A stretch of DNA of 34,317 nt from Gallionellaceae bacterium (lineage in GTDB: Bacteria > Pseudomonadota > Gammaproteobacteria > Burkholderiales > Gallionellaceae). Location: NCBI GenBank assembly GCA_003151655.1, contig PLYB01000275.1:1-34317 (forward strand). The letters run 5' to 3'. Both the position numbers and the translations under genes were made by a program. The notes below the pieces were generated by a model. That model did not search any database. It was not told the DNA's origin and saw only the letters and a list, made by a program, of their open reading frames with translations. Below, in pieces: positions 9,413-17,430 of the stretch; positions within the stretch are counted from its first letter, which is position 1, and each line of letters starts with the position of its first letter.

Positions 9413-9736
9413 ATGATCAATCTGACCCCCAACGCAATCTCTGCTGTAGAGAAATTCATTAAAGGCTCTGCCACCCCCGTAGCCGGGCTGCGCATCGCGA
9501 TTTCCGGTGGCGGTTGCTCCGGTTTTCAATATGGTATGTCGCTGGAAGAGGCCAAGAGCGAAGACGACACGGTGCTGGAGTATGGCGCGGTGACGCTGCT
9601 GGTTGATCCTTTGTCAGCTCCTTTGCTGGAAGGCGTGACGGTCGATTTCGTGGATAGCCTGAACGGCAGCGGTTTCAAATTCGACAACCCGAATGCCAGC
9701 GCCAGTTGCGCTTGCGGTTCATCTTTCTCGGCTTAA
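9413..9736 (+). CDS. Nif-associated IscA/HesB-type iron-sulfur assembly protein
   Basis: A-type carrier for Fe-S cluster assembly, here most likely dedicated to nitrogenase. The 107-residue protein carries the family cysteines: GGGCSGFQYG around residue 35 and the C-terminal CACG pair near residue 100. It is the first gene after the NifA/sigma-54 promoter and lies 14 bases before nifU; the same order is known in Azotobacter, where this gene is called nif-IscA. The ribosome site AGGAGC precedes ATG 9413. A housekeeping erpA/iscA role is less likely given the promoter. Confidence 0.93.
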   Translation: MINLTPNAISAVEKFIKGSATPVAGLRIAISGGGCSGFQYGMSLEEAKSEDDTVLEYGAVTLLVDPLSAPLLEGVTVDFVDSLNGSGFKFDNPNASASCACGSSFSA

Positions 9737-9750
9737 TTTAGGAGCGCGCC

Positions 9751-10638
9751 ATGTGGGACTACTCGGACAAAGTTAAAGAACACTTTTTTCAACCGCGCAA
9801 TGCCGGTGTGCTGGAAGGCGCTAACGGTGTGGGCGATGTTGGCTCGATCAGTTGCGGTGATGCGTTGCGCTTGATGCTCAAGGTAGAGCCGGAAACCGAC
9901 ATTATTCTCGCCGCGCATTTTCAGACTTTCGGTTGCGGCTCGGCCATCGCGTCTTCTTCCGCGCTCACCGAAATGATCAAGGGCAAGACGCTGGATGAAG
10001 CGTTGAAGGTAAGCAATCAGGACATCGCCGATTATCTAGACGGTCTGCCGCCGGAAAAGATGCACTGCTCGGTGATGGGGCGCGAAGCGTTGCAAGCGGC
10101 GGTCGCCAACTATCGCGGCGAAGTGTGGAGCGACGATCACGAAGAAGGTGCGCTGGTGTGCAAATGTTTTGCCATTGATGCGGTGCTGATCGAAGACACC
10201 ATTCGCGCCAATAATTTGTCGTCAGTGCAGGACGTAACCAATTACACCAAGGCGGGCGGAGGCTGTTCTTCCTGCCACGAAGGTATCGAAGAAATATTGG
10301 TGAAGGTGATGACCGAGCGCGGCGACAGCTTTAATCCCGGCGCGCAACCGAAAGAAGCGGCAGCGCCTGTCGGGATGACCAATTTGCAACGCATCCGCAG
10401 GATTGAGGCGGTACTGGACTCAGTGCGTCCGCAACTAAAGCGCGATGGCGGCGATATCGAGCTGGTGGATGTGGAGGGCAAGACTATCTACGTCAATATG
10501 ACCGGTGCTTGTGCCGGTTGCCAGATGGAAGCGATGACGTTGCAAGGCATTCAACAAAAACTGATGGAAGAGCTGAAAGAATTCATCAAGATTGTGCCGA
10601 CCAAAGTGAGTTCACTGACACGGGCAATGAAGGGCTAA
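9751..10638 (+). CDS. nifU: NifU, modular Fe-S cluster scaffold for nitrogenase
   Basis: NifU receives sulfur from NifS and builds [2Fe-2S] and [4Fe-4S] clusters for nitrogenase components. At 295 residues it has all three modules. The N-terminal IscU-like domain has Cys at about 35, 62 and 106 with the conserved Asp in SCGDA. A central [2Fe-2S] domain carries CKC and CSSC. A C-terminal Nfu domain carries CAGC. Length and cysteine pattern match full Azotobacter-type NifU, not the short IscU. AGGAG lies before the start. Confidence 0.97.
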   Translation: MWDYSDKVKEHFFQPRNAGVLEGANGVGDVGSISCGDALRLMLKVEPETDIILAAHFQTFGCGSAIASSSALTEMIKGKTLDEALKVSNQDIADYLDGLPPEKMHCSVMGREALQAAVANYRGEVWSDDHEEGALVCKCFAIDAVLIEDTIRANNLSSVQDVTNYTKAGGGCSSCHEGIEEILVKVMTERGDSFNPGAQPKEAAAPVGMTNLQRIRRIEAVLDSVRPQLKRDGGDIELVDVEGKTIYVNMTGACAGCQMEAMTLQGIQQKLMEELKEFIKIVPTKVSSLTRAMKG

Positions 10639-10646
10639 AGATTTAC

Positions 10647-10729
10647 GTAGGATGGGTTGAGCGCAGCGATACCCATCAATCTGCAAATGATCACAAACGA
10701 TGGGTATCGCTGCGCTCCACCCATCCTAC
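10647..10729. repeat. Long inverted repeat between nifU and nifS
   Basis: Two 31-bp arms (10647-10677 and 10699-10729) are complementary except for one mismatch and enclose a 21-base loop. The arms begin GTAGGATGGG. A degenerate half copy occurs at 27769-27804. It would form a strong hairpin in the nif mRNA. It lacks a T tract, so it is a dispersed palindromic element rather than an ordinary terminator. Confidence 0.9.
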
Positions 10730-10766
10730 ATTGTCAATTTAATTGAAGTGACAAAAGGACATCAAC

Positions 10767-11975
10767 ATGACTGCCATCTATTTTGATAACAACGCAACCA
10801 CGCGGGTAGATCCCGCTGTGGTGGAAGCCATGCTGCCGTATTTCACCGAGCAGTTCGGCAATCCGTCATCGATGCACAGCTTCGGCAACAAGGTCGGGCT
10901 GGCGATTAAAAAAGCGCGTATGCAAGTACAAGAGTTGCTTGGCGCGGAGCATGACTCCGAAATTATTTTCACTTCCTGCGGCACGGAGTCGGATTCGACT
11001 GCGCTGATCTCCGCGTTGAAGGCGCAACCGGAACGCAAAGAGATCATCACCACTACCGTCGAACATCCGGCAATTCTTACCCTGTGTACGCATCTGGAAA
11101 AAGACGGCTACAAAGTGCATCTGCTCAAGGTCGATGGCAAAGGTCGTCTTGATCTGGACGAATACAAAAAGCTGCTCACCGATCAAGTTGCCGTGGTGTC
11201 GGTGATGTGGGCGAACAACGAGACCGGCACATTTTTTCCGGTGGTCGAAATGGCCGAACTGGCGCATGCCGCCGGTGCGATGTTTCATACCGATGCCGTG
11301 CAAGCTGTGGGTAAAGTGCCGCTGAATTTGAAAGACACCAAGATCGACATGTTGTCCGTGTCCGGTCACAAGCTGCATGCACCTAAAGGCATCGGCGTGT
11401 TGTATCTCAAGCGCGGTACCAGATTCCGTCCGCTGCTACGCGGCGGTCATCAGGAGCGGGGCCGCCGTGCAGGTACCGAGAACACGACTTCGATTGTTGG
11501 TCTGGGCAAAGCGGCCGAGATGGCGATGGAAGCGATGGCTTTCGAGAATACCGAAGTAGCGCGTCTGCGCAATAAACTGGAAGCCGCTATTCTTGCCAAA
11601 GTGCCGCGTTCTTTTGTCACCGGCAACCCGGATAACCGTTTGCCGAATACCAGCAACATCGCATTCGAGTTCATCGAAGGCGAAGCGATTTTGTTGCTGC
11701 TGAATAAATTTGGTATCGCGGCAAGCTCCGGTTCTGCTTGTACTTCAGGCTCATTGGAGCCGTCGCATGTGATGCGTGCCATGGGCATTCCATACACTGC
11801 CGCTCACGGCACGGTGCGCTTTTCACTCTCACGTTACAGCACAGAAGCCGAAGTGGATCGCGTGATTCAAGTCGTGCCGGAAATCATCGCGCAACTGCGC
11901 AAGCTGTCGCCGTATTGGGATGGCGACGGCCCTGCGGCGGAACCGGAAAAAGCGTTCGCGCCGACTTACGCATAA
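10767..11975 (+). CDS. nifS: NifS cysteine desulfurase
   Basis: A pyridoxal-phosphate enzyme that takes sulfur from cysteine and passes it to NifU. In the 402-residue protein the PLP lysine lies in VSGHKLHAPKG (near residue 203). The HTDAVQA motif and the catalytic cysteine loop SSGSACTSGSLEPSHV (near residue 325) are intact. AAGGAC is the ribosome site. It is separated from nifU by a 128-bp gap filled by a hairpin repeat, which could lower its transcription relative to nifU. Confidence 0.97.
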   Translation: MTAIYFDNNATTRVDPAVVEAMLPYFTEQFGNPSSMHSFGNKVGLAIKKARMQVQELLGAEHDSEIIFTSCGTESDSTALISALKAQPERKEIITTTVEHPAILTLCTHLEKDGYKVHLLKVDGKGRLDLDEYKKLLTDQVAVVSVMWANNETGTFFPVVEMAELAHAAGAMFHTDAVQAVGKVPLNLKDTKIDMLSVSGHKLHAPKGIGVLYLKRGTRFRPLLRGGHQERGRRAGTENTTSIVGLGKAAEMAMEAMAFENTEVARLRNKLEAAILAKVPRSFVTGNPDNRLPNTSNIAFEFIEGEAILLLLNKFGIAASSGSACTSGSLEPSHVMRAMGIPYTAAHGTVRFSLSRYSTEAEVDRVIQVVPEIIAQLRKLSPYWDGDGPAAEPEKAFAPTYA

Positions 11976-11985
11976 GGCTATCGCC

Positions 11986-13131
11986 ATGTCCCGCACAATC
12001 ATTATCGACGACACCACCCTGCGCGACGGCGAACAGACCGCCGGGGTGGCGTTTACGCTGGAAGAGAAGTTGGCTATCGCACGCCAGCTCGACGCGATGG
12101 GCGTGCCGGAGTTGGAGGTGGGTGTTCCGGCGATGGGACATGATGAACGCGAAAGTATCAATGCGGTTGCGGCACTGGATTTGAAAGCGAAGCTCATTGT
12201 ATGGTGCCGCATGTGTCAGGCCGATCTCGCCTTATGCGAGCAACTCGACGTACACATGGTTGATCTCTCTATTCCCGTTTCTGATATTCACCTCGACAAA
12301 AAATTGAAGCGTGATCGCGAATGGGTTATAGAAACTATATATGACGTGGTGCTACGTGCGCATGATTTCGGCCTGGACGTGATCGTCGGCTGCGAAGATG
12401 CTTCGCGTGCCGATCCGGAATTTATGTTGCGCGTTGTCGAAGCCGCGCAGATGTGCGGCGCACGCCGCATTCGTTATGCCGACACGCTCGGTGTGATGGA
12501 ACCGTTCGGTGTACATAAGGCTATTTCTGCTTTGCGCGGTGCGACGGACATGGAGATCGAAATGCACGCGCATGATGACTTCGGTCTCGCCACGGCCAAT
12601 AGCCTCGCTGCCGCAGTCGCCGGAGCAACGCACATCAACACTACGGTAAATGGTCTGGGTGAACGCGCGGGCAACGCGGCGCTGGAAGAAGTCACTATCG
12701 GCCTGAAAAAACTTTACAGCATGGATACCGGCATTGATCTGTCGCATTTTCCGGCATTGTCAAAATTAGTCGCGACGGCCTCTGGGCATCCCGTGCCCTG
12801 GCAGAAGAGTCTGGTGGGCGAAGGCGTATTCACGCATGAGGCGGGCATTCATGTCGATGGTTTACTCAAGGATTTGGACACCTATCAAGGTTTCGATCCG
12901 GTCGAAGTCGGTCGCCACCATAAGCTGGTGGTCGGTAAACATTCAGGTACTCACGGCATTATTGCCGCCTATTCCACCATGGGGCTTTCACTGAGCCAGG
13001 CTGAAGCGCGCGCACTGATGCCGGACATCCGCACTTTCGCCGAGCGCGCCAAACGTTCTCCAGCCGACCAAGAGTTGTTGTTTCTTTATCAACGCTACAT
13101 CGGGCGCACCCAGCCCGGTGCAGCGTACTAG
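11986..13131 (+). CDS. nifV: Homocitrate synthase NifV
   Basis: Condenses acetyl-CoA with 2-oxoglutarate to homocitrate, the organic ligand of FeMo-cofactor. The 381-residue protein begins MSRTIIIDDTTLRDGEQTAG, the HMGL-like TIM-barrel signature, and has the metal-binding HAHDDFG and NTTVNGLGERAGNA motifs. An upstream frame extension reaches back into nifS. ATG 11986, ten bases after the nifS stop and preceded by AAGG, is the natural start. Confidence 0.96.
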   Translation: MSRTIIIDDTTLRDGEQTAGVAFTLEEKLAIARQLDAMGVPELEVGVPAMGHDERESINAVAALDLKAKLIVWCRMCQADLALCEQLDVHMVDLSIPVSDIHLDKKLKRDREWVIETIYDVVLRAHDFGLDVIVGCEDASRADPEFMLRVVEAAQMCGARRIRYADTLGVMEPFGVHKAISALRGATDMEIEMHAHDDFGLATANSLAAAVAGATHINTTVNGLGERAGNAALEEVTIGLKKLYSMDTGIDLSHFPALSKLVATASGHPVPWQKSLVGEGVFTHEAGIHVDGLLKDLDTYQGFDPVEVGRHHKLVVGKHSGTHGIIAAYSTMGLSLSQAEARALMPDIRTFAERAKRSPADQELLFLYQRYIGRTQPGAAY

Positions 13132-13140
13132 GAATTCATC

Positions 13141-13923
13141 ATGGACAACGTGATGATTGCAGAAAACGTGATGCTCAAACCGGCACAACCCTCCCTGCTG
13201 AAGCTTTTGCGTGAAGACGTGAGCTGCGTCTTCACGCGTGACCCAGCCGCCCGTTCGCGCTTTGAAGTGCTGACTACCTATCCCGGCGTGCACGCCATCC
13301 TGCTGCAACGCATTGCACATCGCCTGTGGAAATTTGGACTGCGTTATTTGGCGCGATTGCTTTCCTGGTTTGCGCGCTTTATCACCAACATCGATATTCA
13401 TCCGGGCGCGACCATCGGACGGCGTTTTTTTATCGATCATGGTGCCGGCGTGGTGATCGGCGAGACAGCCGAAATCGGCGACGACGTGACGCTGTATCAC
13501 GGTGTCACCCTCGGCGGTACGACATGGAACAAAGGTAAGCGTCACCCGACTCTTGCCGATGGTGTGGTGGTCGGCGCGGGCGCAAAGATATTGGGCGCGA
13601 TCACGCTGGGTAAAAACGTGCGCGTCGGTGCAAATTCGGTGGTGGTCAAAGATGTGCCTGCCGAGCGCACGGTAGTCGGCATTCCCGCCAAAATCGTGCT
13701 GCGCACCGAGGATGCCAACGCCGAGAATATTTACGGCATCAACCTCGATCATCATCTGATTCCAGATCCGGTAGGGCGCGCCATCGCCTGTTTGATGGAA
13801 CGCATCGAAGTGTTGGAAGGACAATTACGCAAACAGGGCGAAGCGGTGAACGGGCAATGCCGCACTTGCGACGCGGATGATTTGTGCGGCACGGAAGTCG
13901 CGCGCGTTATCAGGAAAGCATGA
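13141..13923 (+). CDS. cysE: Serine O-acetyltransferase (nif-associated CysE)
   Basis: Makes O-acetylserine, the precursor of cysteine, thereby feeding NifS with substrate. The 260-residue protein has the N-terminal helical region and a left-handed beta-helix of hexapeptide repeats (IDIHPGATIG, DHGAGVVIGE, YHGVTLGG, NSVVVKDVPAE). A cysteine-bearing tail (CRTCDADDLC) follows. The position between nifV and nifW matches the Azotobacter cysE1 copy. AGGA precedes the start by seven bases. Confidence 0.94.
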   Translation: MDNVMIAENVMLKPAQPSLLKLLREDVSCVFTRDPAARSRFEVLTTYPGVHAILLQRIAHRLWKFGLRYLARLLSWFARFITNIDIHPGATIGRRFFIDHGAGVVIGETAEIGDDVTLYHGVTLGGTTWNKGKRHPTLADGVVVGAGAKILGAITLGKNVRVGANSVVVKDVPAERTVVGIPAKIVLRTEDANAENIYGINLDHHLIPDPVGRAIACLMERIEVLEGQLRKQGEAVNGQCRTCDADDLCGTEVARVIRKA

Positions 13924-13924
13924 T

Positions 13925-14458
13925 ATGGATCTGCTTGATTTTGAACAAGCCGAGTTGTATTTCGATGAGCCGATCAGTGAGGAGGTCGAGCACTTGGTTG
14001 CTATGGCGGCAGCGAATTACGGTAATGAAGATGCCGAGTTGATGTTGTTGCGCGCCAATTTTATCGCCCCTCAGCATCTCGTCGTGCTGGTTGCATTGTA
14101 TCGCTACTATTTTTACCAGCATCGTCTGGAAGACGCGCTGCTGGTGGCCGAAAGCACTTTGGCCGTGGTCGGTCGCCGACTCGAGTTTCCCGATACCTGG
14201 CGCTACTTGCGTGAGGCCAACGTCGGCGAAGGTGTGATGCGCTCGATGGGATTGGTGCGCTTCTATCTCATGCTGCTAAAGGCGACTGGATACATCCATC
14301 TGCGTCTGGGCCAGTTTGCAACCGGAAAAGCAATGCTGGAAAAATTAGTGGAACTGGATAGCCATGATCGCATCGGCGGCAAAGCTTTACTGGATGTGTT
14401 GCATCAATCGATGATTAACGAAATAAATGCGGAAAGGAATCCGAAATGGACGAACTGA
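13925..14458 (+). CDS. Unnamed helical (TPR-like) protein of the nif operon
   Basis: I do not know a characterised name for this 177-residue protein. It is rich in Leu, Ala and Tyr and appears all-helical. Two segments (AELMLLRANFIAP..YRYYFYQHRLEDAL and LMLLKATGYIHLRLGQFATG) have the small/large residue spacing of tetratricopeptide repeats. No cysteine, metal site or signal peptide is seen. The start follows the cysE stop by one base and the end overlaps nifW by 13 bases, so it is translationally coupled and clearly part of the operon. A scaffold or chaperone-like role near NifW is a guess from position. Confidence 0.85.
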   Translation: MDLLDFEQAELYFDEPISEEVEHLVAMAAANYGNEDAELMLLRANFIAPQHLVVLVALYRYYFYQHRLEDALLVAESTLAVVGRRLEFPDTWRYLREANVGEGVMRSMGLVRFYLMLLKATGYIHLRLGQFATGKAMLEKLVELDSHDRIGGKALLDVLHQSMINEINAERNPKWTN

Positions 14459-14778
14459 CATTAGACGAAGCGTTGGAGGAATTAGTCTCCGCTGAAGATT
14501 TTCTGGAGTATTTCGGTATTGAGTACGAGCGCTCGGTGGTGCAAGTGAACCGGCTGCATATTTTGCAACGCTTCCATAATTACCTTGGCAAGGAGAGCCA
14601 GCCCGAGGGGGATGATGCGCGCCGCGCGCTGCATGCCAAACTATTGCAGCAGGCCTATCAGGATTTTGTGAAGTCCGATGCGCTGACGGAAAAAGTTTTC
14701 AAAGTATTCCACATGCACGAACCGAAAACCCATTTCGTGCCGTTGACTTCGATCACGGTGAATAAAGCGGGTTCGTGA
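14446..14778 (+). CDS. nifW: Nitrogenase-stabilising/protective protein NifW
   Basis: NifW helps maturation or oxygen protection of the MoFe protein. The 110-residue protein contains the family core SAEDFLEYFGIEYE followed by VNRLHILQRFHNYL, and its length is normal. The start lies within the 3' end of the upstream gene, with GGAA as ribosome site. A palindromic repeat separates it from nifZ. Confidence 0.95.
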   Translation: MDELTLDEALEELVSAEDFLEYFGIEYERSVVQVNRLHILQRFHNYLGKESQPEGDDARRALHAKLLQQAYQDFVKSDALTEKVFKVFHMHEPKTHFVPLTSITVNKAGS

Positions 14779-14794
14779 TGAATGCGATTGCTCT

Positions 14795-14878
14795 TACCCC
14801 CATCCCAGCCTTCCCCCCTGAGAGGGGGAAGGAGTTTAGTTCCCTCCCCCTCTCAGGGGGAGGGCTAGGGAGGGGGTG
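14795..14878. repeat. C/G-rich inverted repeat between nifW and nifZ
   Basis: A left arm rich in CCCCCATCCC and CCTTCCCCC is mirrored by a right arm with GGGGGAGGGCTAGGGAGGGGG, with a central AT-rich spacer. Inner hairpins CCCCTGAGAGGGGG and CCCCTCTCAGGGGG also form. It belongs to the same C-rich repeat family as 4227-4264 and 24559-24597. Confidence 0.85.
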
Positions 14879-14914
14879 AATCTTTGATGGACACAGACAA
14901 CCAAGGAATTCCCC

Positions 14915-15391
14915 ATGCTGCCTAAATACGAATTCGGCGATGAAGTGCGCATCATCCGCAATGTGCGCAACGACGGCACTTATCCTGGTGTGGCCACCGG
15001 CACGCTACTCATCCGGCGCGGCTCCACCGGCTTTGTGACGAACGTAGGCACTTTCTTGCAAGACCAGTTAATCTACTCGGTCAACTTTCTTGAGCAAAAC
15101 AAGATCGTCGGCTTTCGCGAAGAAGAACTGATCAGCATCGACGAACCATGGGTGCCCAGTAAATTTGAAAGCCGCGAAAAAGTTCGCAGCAAGATTACTT
15201 TGACCGTGCGTGGTGAAGTGCGGGTTACGCCCGGAATGGAAGGCGAGATACTGAAAGTATTTCGCGATGAAAATGAGGGGGTGCAATACCACGTGATTTT
15301 TCACGATCAAGTTTTGCAAGTCCCCGAGGCTTCTTTGGAGGCAACCCGTGTCTACGATGATGAGGAGAAAAGCAATGCCGCAAGTCATTGA
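14915..15391 (+). CDS. nifZ: NifZ, MoFe-protein maturation factor
   Basis: NifZ takes part in P-cluster formation in the MoFe protein. The 158-residue protein begins MLPKYEFGDEVRIIRNVRND and has the family segment GTLLIRRGSTGFV and a second SH3-like barrel unit toward the C-terminus (GMEGEILKVF). It is followed with a 17-base overlap by nifM. AAGGAA is the ribosome site. Confidence 0.95.
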   Translation: MLPKYEFGDEVRIIRNVRNDGTYPGVATGTLLIRRGSTGFVTNVGTFLQDQLIYSVNFLEQNKIVGFREEELISIDEPWVPSKFESREKVRSKITLTVRGEVRVTPGMEGEILKVFRDENEGVQYHVIFHDQVLQVPEASLEATRVYDDEEKSNAASH

Positions 15392-16223
15392 ATCCGGCGT
15401 GGCCTACCTTGCGCTCAAGGCCGCGCAAAAACTTTACAGCAAAGCTCCCGCCGCTTTGCAACCGGACGAATTCGAGCGTGTGCAAAAAATGGCGCAGCAA
15501 CAACACAAACTCGAAGCTCGTGTGCTGGTCACACCGGAGGCGCGCGATGTGATGGTGCCGCCATCGACGATAGAGCTTGCCATGCAAGAGATACGCGGAC
15601 GCTATCCGAACGAAGAAGAGTTCATTGCTGATCTGTCGCGTAACGGGCTGGATGAAGCGAGCTTTGCCATCGCGCTGGAGCGCGAATTGAAAGTCGAAGC
15701 CATTCTGGAAAAAGTCGGCACGCAGGCAGCTAAAATAACTGACATGGATGTGGAGTTATATTACCAATACCATCCCGAACAATTTCGTCGCCCAGAGACG
15801 CGATTGGCGCGCCACATTCTGATCACTATCAATGAATCCATCGTAGACAATACGCGTGCGGTTGCGAGTGAGCGTATCACCGCCATTGCGGCACGGCTGC
15901 TCAAAGAGCCGCAGCGTTTCGAAGAGCAAGCGCTAAAGCATTCAGAATGCCCTACCGCGTTGGATGGCGGAAAATTGGGCGACCTGCCACGCGGTAAACT
16001 TTTCCCGGAACTGGACAAAGCTTTATTCGAGTTGAAATCAGGCGAAGTGAGCGGAGTGCTGGAATCTGAGCTGGGTTTTCACGTGTTGCGTTGTGATGCC
16101 ATCACCGAAGCGAGCGTGTTGAGTCTCGATCAGGCACGTCCGCATATCCGCAAGCTGATGGAACAGAAACGCAAACGCGTTTGCCAGCAGGCTTGGATCA
16201 AAGGATTGTTGGAGAGCAAGTAG
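15375..16223 (+). CDS. nifM: NifM, PpiC-type peptidyl-prolyl isomerase for NifH
   Basis: NifM is needed for the NifH iron protein to fold into an active form. The 282-residue protein has an N-terminal helical chaperone region and a parvulin domain from about residue 135 (RLARHILITIN, LKHSECPTALDGGKLGDLPRG, LGFHVLRCD). ATG 15375 has GAGGAG about eight bases upstream. The more upstream ATG at 15348 is a run-on within nifZ. No signal peptide, as expected for a cytoplasmic NifM. It is last in the operon. Confidence 0.94.
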   Translation: MPQVIESGVAYLALKAAQKLYSKAPAALQPDEFERVQKMAQQQHKLEARVLVTPEARDVMVPPSTIELAMQEIRGRYPNEEEFIADLSRNGLDEASFAIALERELKVEAILEKVGTQAAKITDMDVELYYQYHPEQFRRPETRLARHILITINESIVDNTRAVASERITAIAARLLKEPQRFEEQALKHSECPTALDGGKLGDLPRGKLFPELDKALFELKSGEVSGVLESELGFHVLRCDAITEASVLSLDQARPHIRKLMEQKRKRVCQQAWIKGLLESK

Positions 16224-16247
16224 GGCAGGAAACTTCCTCCTTCCTTG

Positions 16248-16350
16248 TAGCCTGGATGCAACAACGTGGAATCCGGAGGCTGTCAGGACGCAGCGGTTGT
16301 CTCAATGTTCAGTAGAGTGCCATGAATCCCGGATTTCATCCGGGCTACGT
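16248..16350. repeat. Inverted pair of GTAGCCCGGATG-type REP elements
   Basis: A unit at 16248-16280 (GTAGCCTGGATG...GGAATCCGG) faces an inverted unit at 16325-16350 (CCGGATTTCATCCGGGCTAC). A third copy is at 30201-30231. These are common proteobacterial intergenic palindromes. Apart from them the gap 16224-16430 holds nothing I recognise. Confidence 0.8.
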
Positions 16351-16430
16351 TCGCTATAAAAGATGCGGTGCGATTGTTCAACCCTAGCTCACCTCCGCAA
16401 GCGATTGCAGACCCCCAAAAAAACATTCCC

Positions 16431-16460
16431 TTGACGGAATTATTCCATAAGGGGCATACT
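16431..16460 (+). promoter_or_regulatory. Candidate sigma-70 promoter of the HigBA-like pair
   Basis: TTGACG and CATACT are separated by 18 bases. The -10 box ends six bases before the toxin ATG at 16467, which would give an almost leaderless mRNA. Confidence 0.5.
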
Positions 16461-16466
16461 TGTTCA

Positions 16467-16835
16467 ATGAAAAAATGGGATGTTGAATACACGGACGAAT
16501 TCGAGGATTGGTGGAATCAACTTTCCGAAGACGAACAAGAATCAGTTGGAGCATCCGTGGGGTTGCTGGAAGAGTGTGGCCCAAACCTGCGCTTCCCTCA
16601 TAGCAGTGGGATAACAACATCCAGGCACGATCACATGAGGGAGTTACGGACGCAGCACGAGGGGCATCCCTACAGAACACTTTATGCTTTCGACCCAAGG
16701 AGAGCCGCAATATTACTGATTGGTGGCGAGAAAACTGGTAATGACCGATGGTATGAAGAGTTTGTGCCGGTTGCTGACGCTCTCTATGATGACCACTTGG
16801 ATGAATTAAGAAAGGAAGGGCTGAACGATGGCTAA
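16467..16835 (+). CDS. HigB/RelE-family toxin (phage Gp49-like)
   Basis: Probable mRNA interferase toxin of a type II module. The 122-residue protein starts MKKWDVEYTDEFEDWWNQL and has the family core MRELRTQHEGHPYRTLYAFD followed by AAILLIGG. The frame is open upstream to 16368, but the family begins at this ATG. The 3' end overlaps the antitoxin gene by eight bases. Toxin-first order is typical of HigBA. Exact activity cannot be told from sequence. Confidence 0.88.
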   Translation: MKKWDVEYTDEFEDWWNQLSEDEQESVGASVGLLEECGPNLRFPHSSGITTSRHDHMRELRTQHEGHPYRTLYAFDPRRAAILLIGGEKTGNDRWYEEFVPVADALYDDHLDELRKEGLNDG

Positions 16836-17160
16836 AAAATTTACAGAATTGCGCGCAAAAATGTCTCCAGAATCCAAAGCTCGCGCCGAAGAAAAAACAA
16901 GATTAATGCTGGAGGAAATGCCGCTGAATGAGCTACGTCAAGCGCGTGGCTTGTCTCAAGCTACATTGGCTAAAGTACTCAACGTTCAGCAACCCTCGAT
17001 TGCGAAACTGGAACACCGGGCGGACATGTACATCTCAACCTTGCGGAGCCATATTGAAGCCATGGGCGGCATGCTGGAGATTGTTGCGCGCTTTCCAGAT
17101 GGCAGTGTGAAAATTAACAATTTCGAGAGCCTAGACGAAAACAAAAAAGCAGCTGCATAA
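16828..17160 (+). CDS. HigA-like XRE-family antitoxin
   Basis: The 110-residue protein has a helix-turn-helix around residues 33-75 (LNELRQARGLSQATLAKVL, VQQPSIAKLE) that would bind the module's own promoter and neutralise the toxin. GGAAGGG precedes ATG 16828, which lies inside the toxin gene, so translation is coupled. The lysine/alanine tail is ordinary. Confidence 0.9.
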   Translation: MAKKFTELRAKMSPESKARAEEKTRLMLEEMPLNELRQARGLSQATLAKVLNVQQPSIAKLEHRADMYISTLRSHIEAMGGMLEIVARFPDGSVKINNFESLDENKKAAA

Positions 17161-17430
17161 GCAGTGAAGAAAACGTCACAAGACGCACTCCGAGACCGGT
17201 CGTAGAAAGACATACGGTGCAATGCGCTTTGCTGTAAGGAAGGGGGGGCACTGGTGCCGGACAAAAGTTTCACGTAGCAAACGCCGGATATCCCCCGGCC
17301 TCCCCCTTGCGGGGATATTGACACACTACATCGATGCGCCTTACGCGGGCTCCAATTCAGTTGGTTTCGGTTAGAATGTCCCTAGCCCTTTAGGGGCGAA
17401 AAACCTTCAACTAACTCAAAGCTAGAGAAC

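Noticed and set aside
10509..10742. Small open frame running through the nifU end and the hairpin
   Set aside because: Out of frame with nifU and made largely of repeat sequence.
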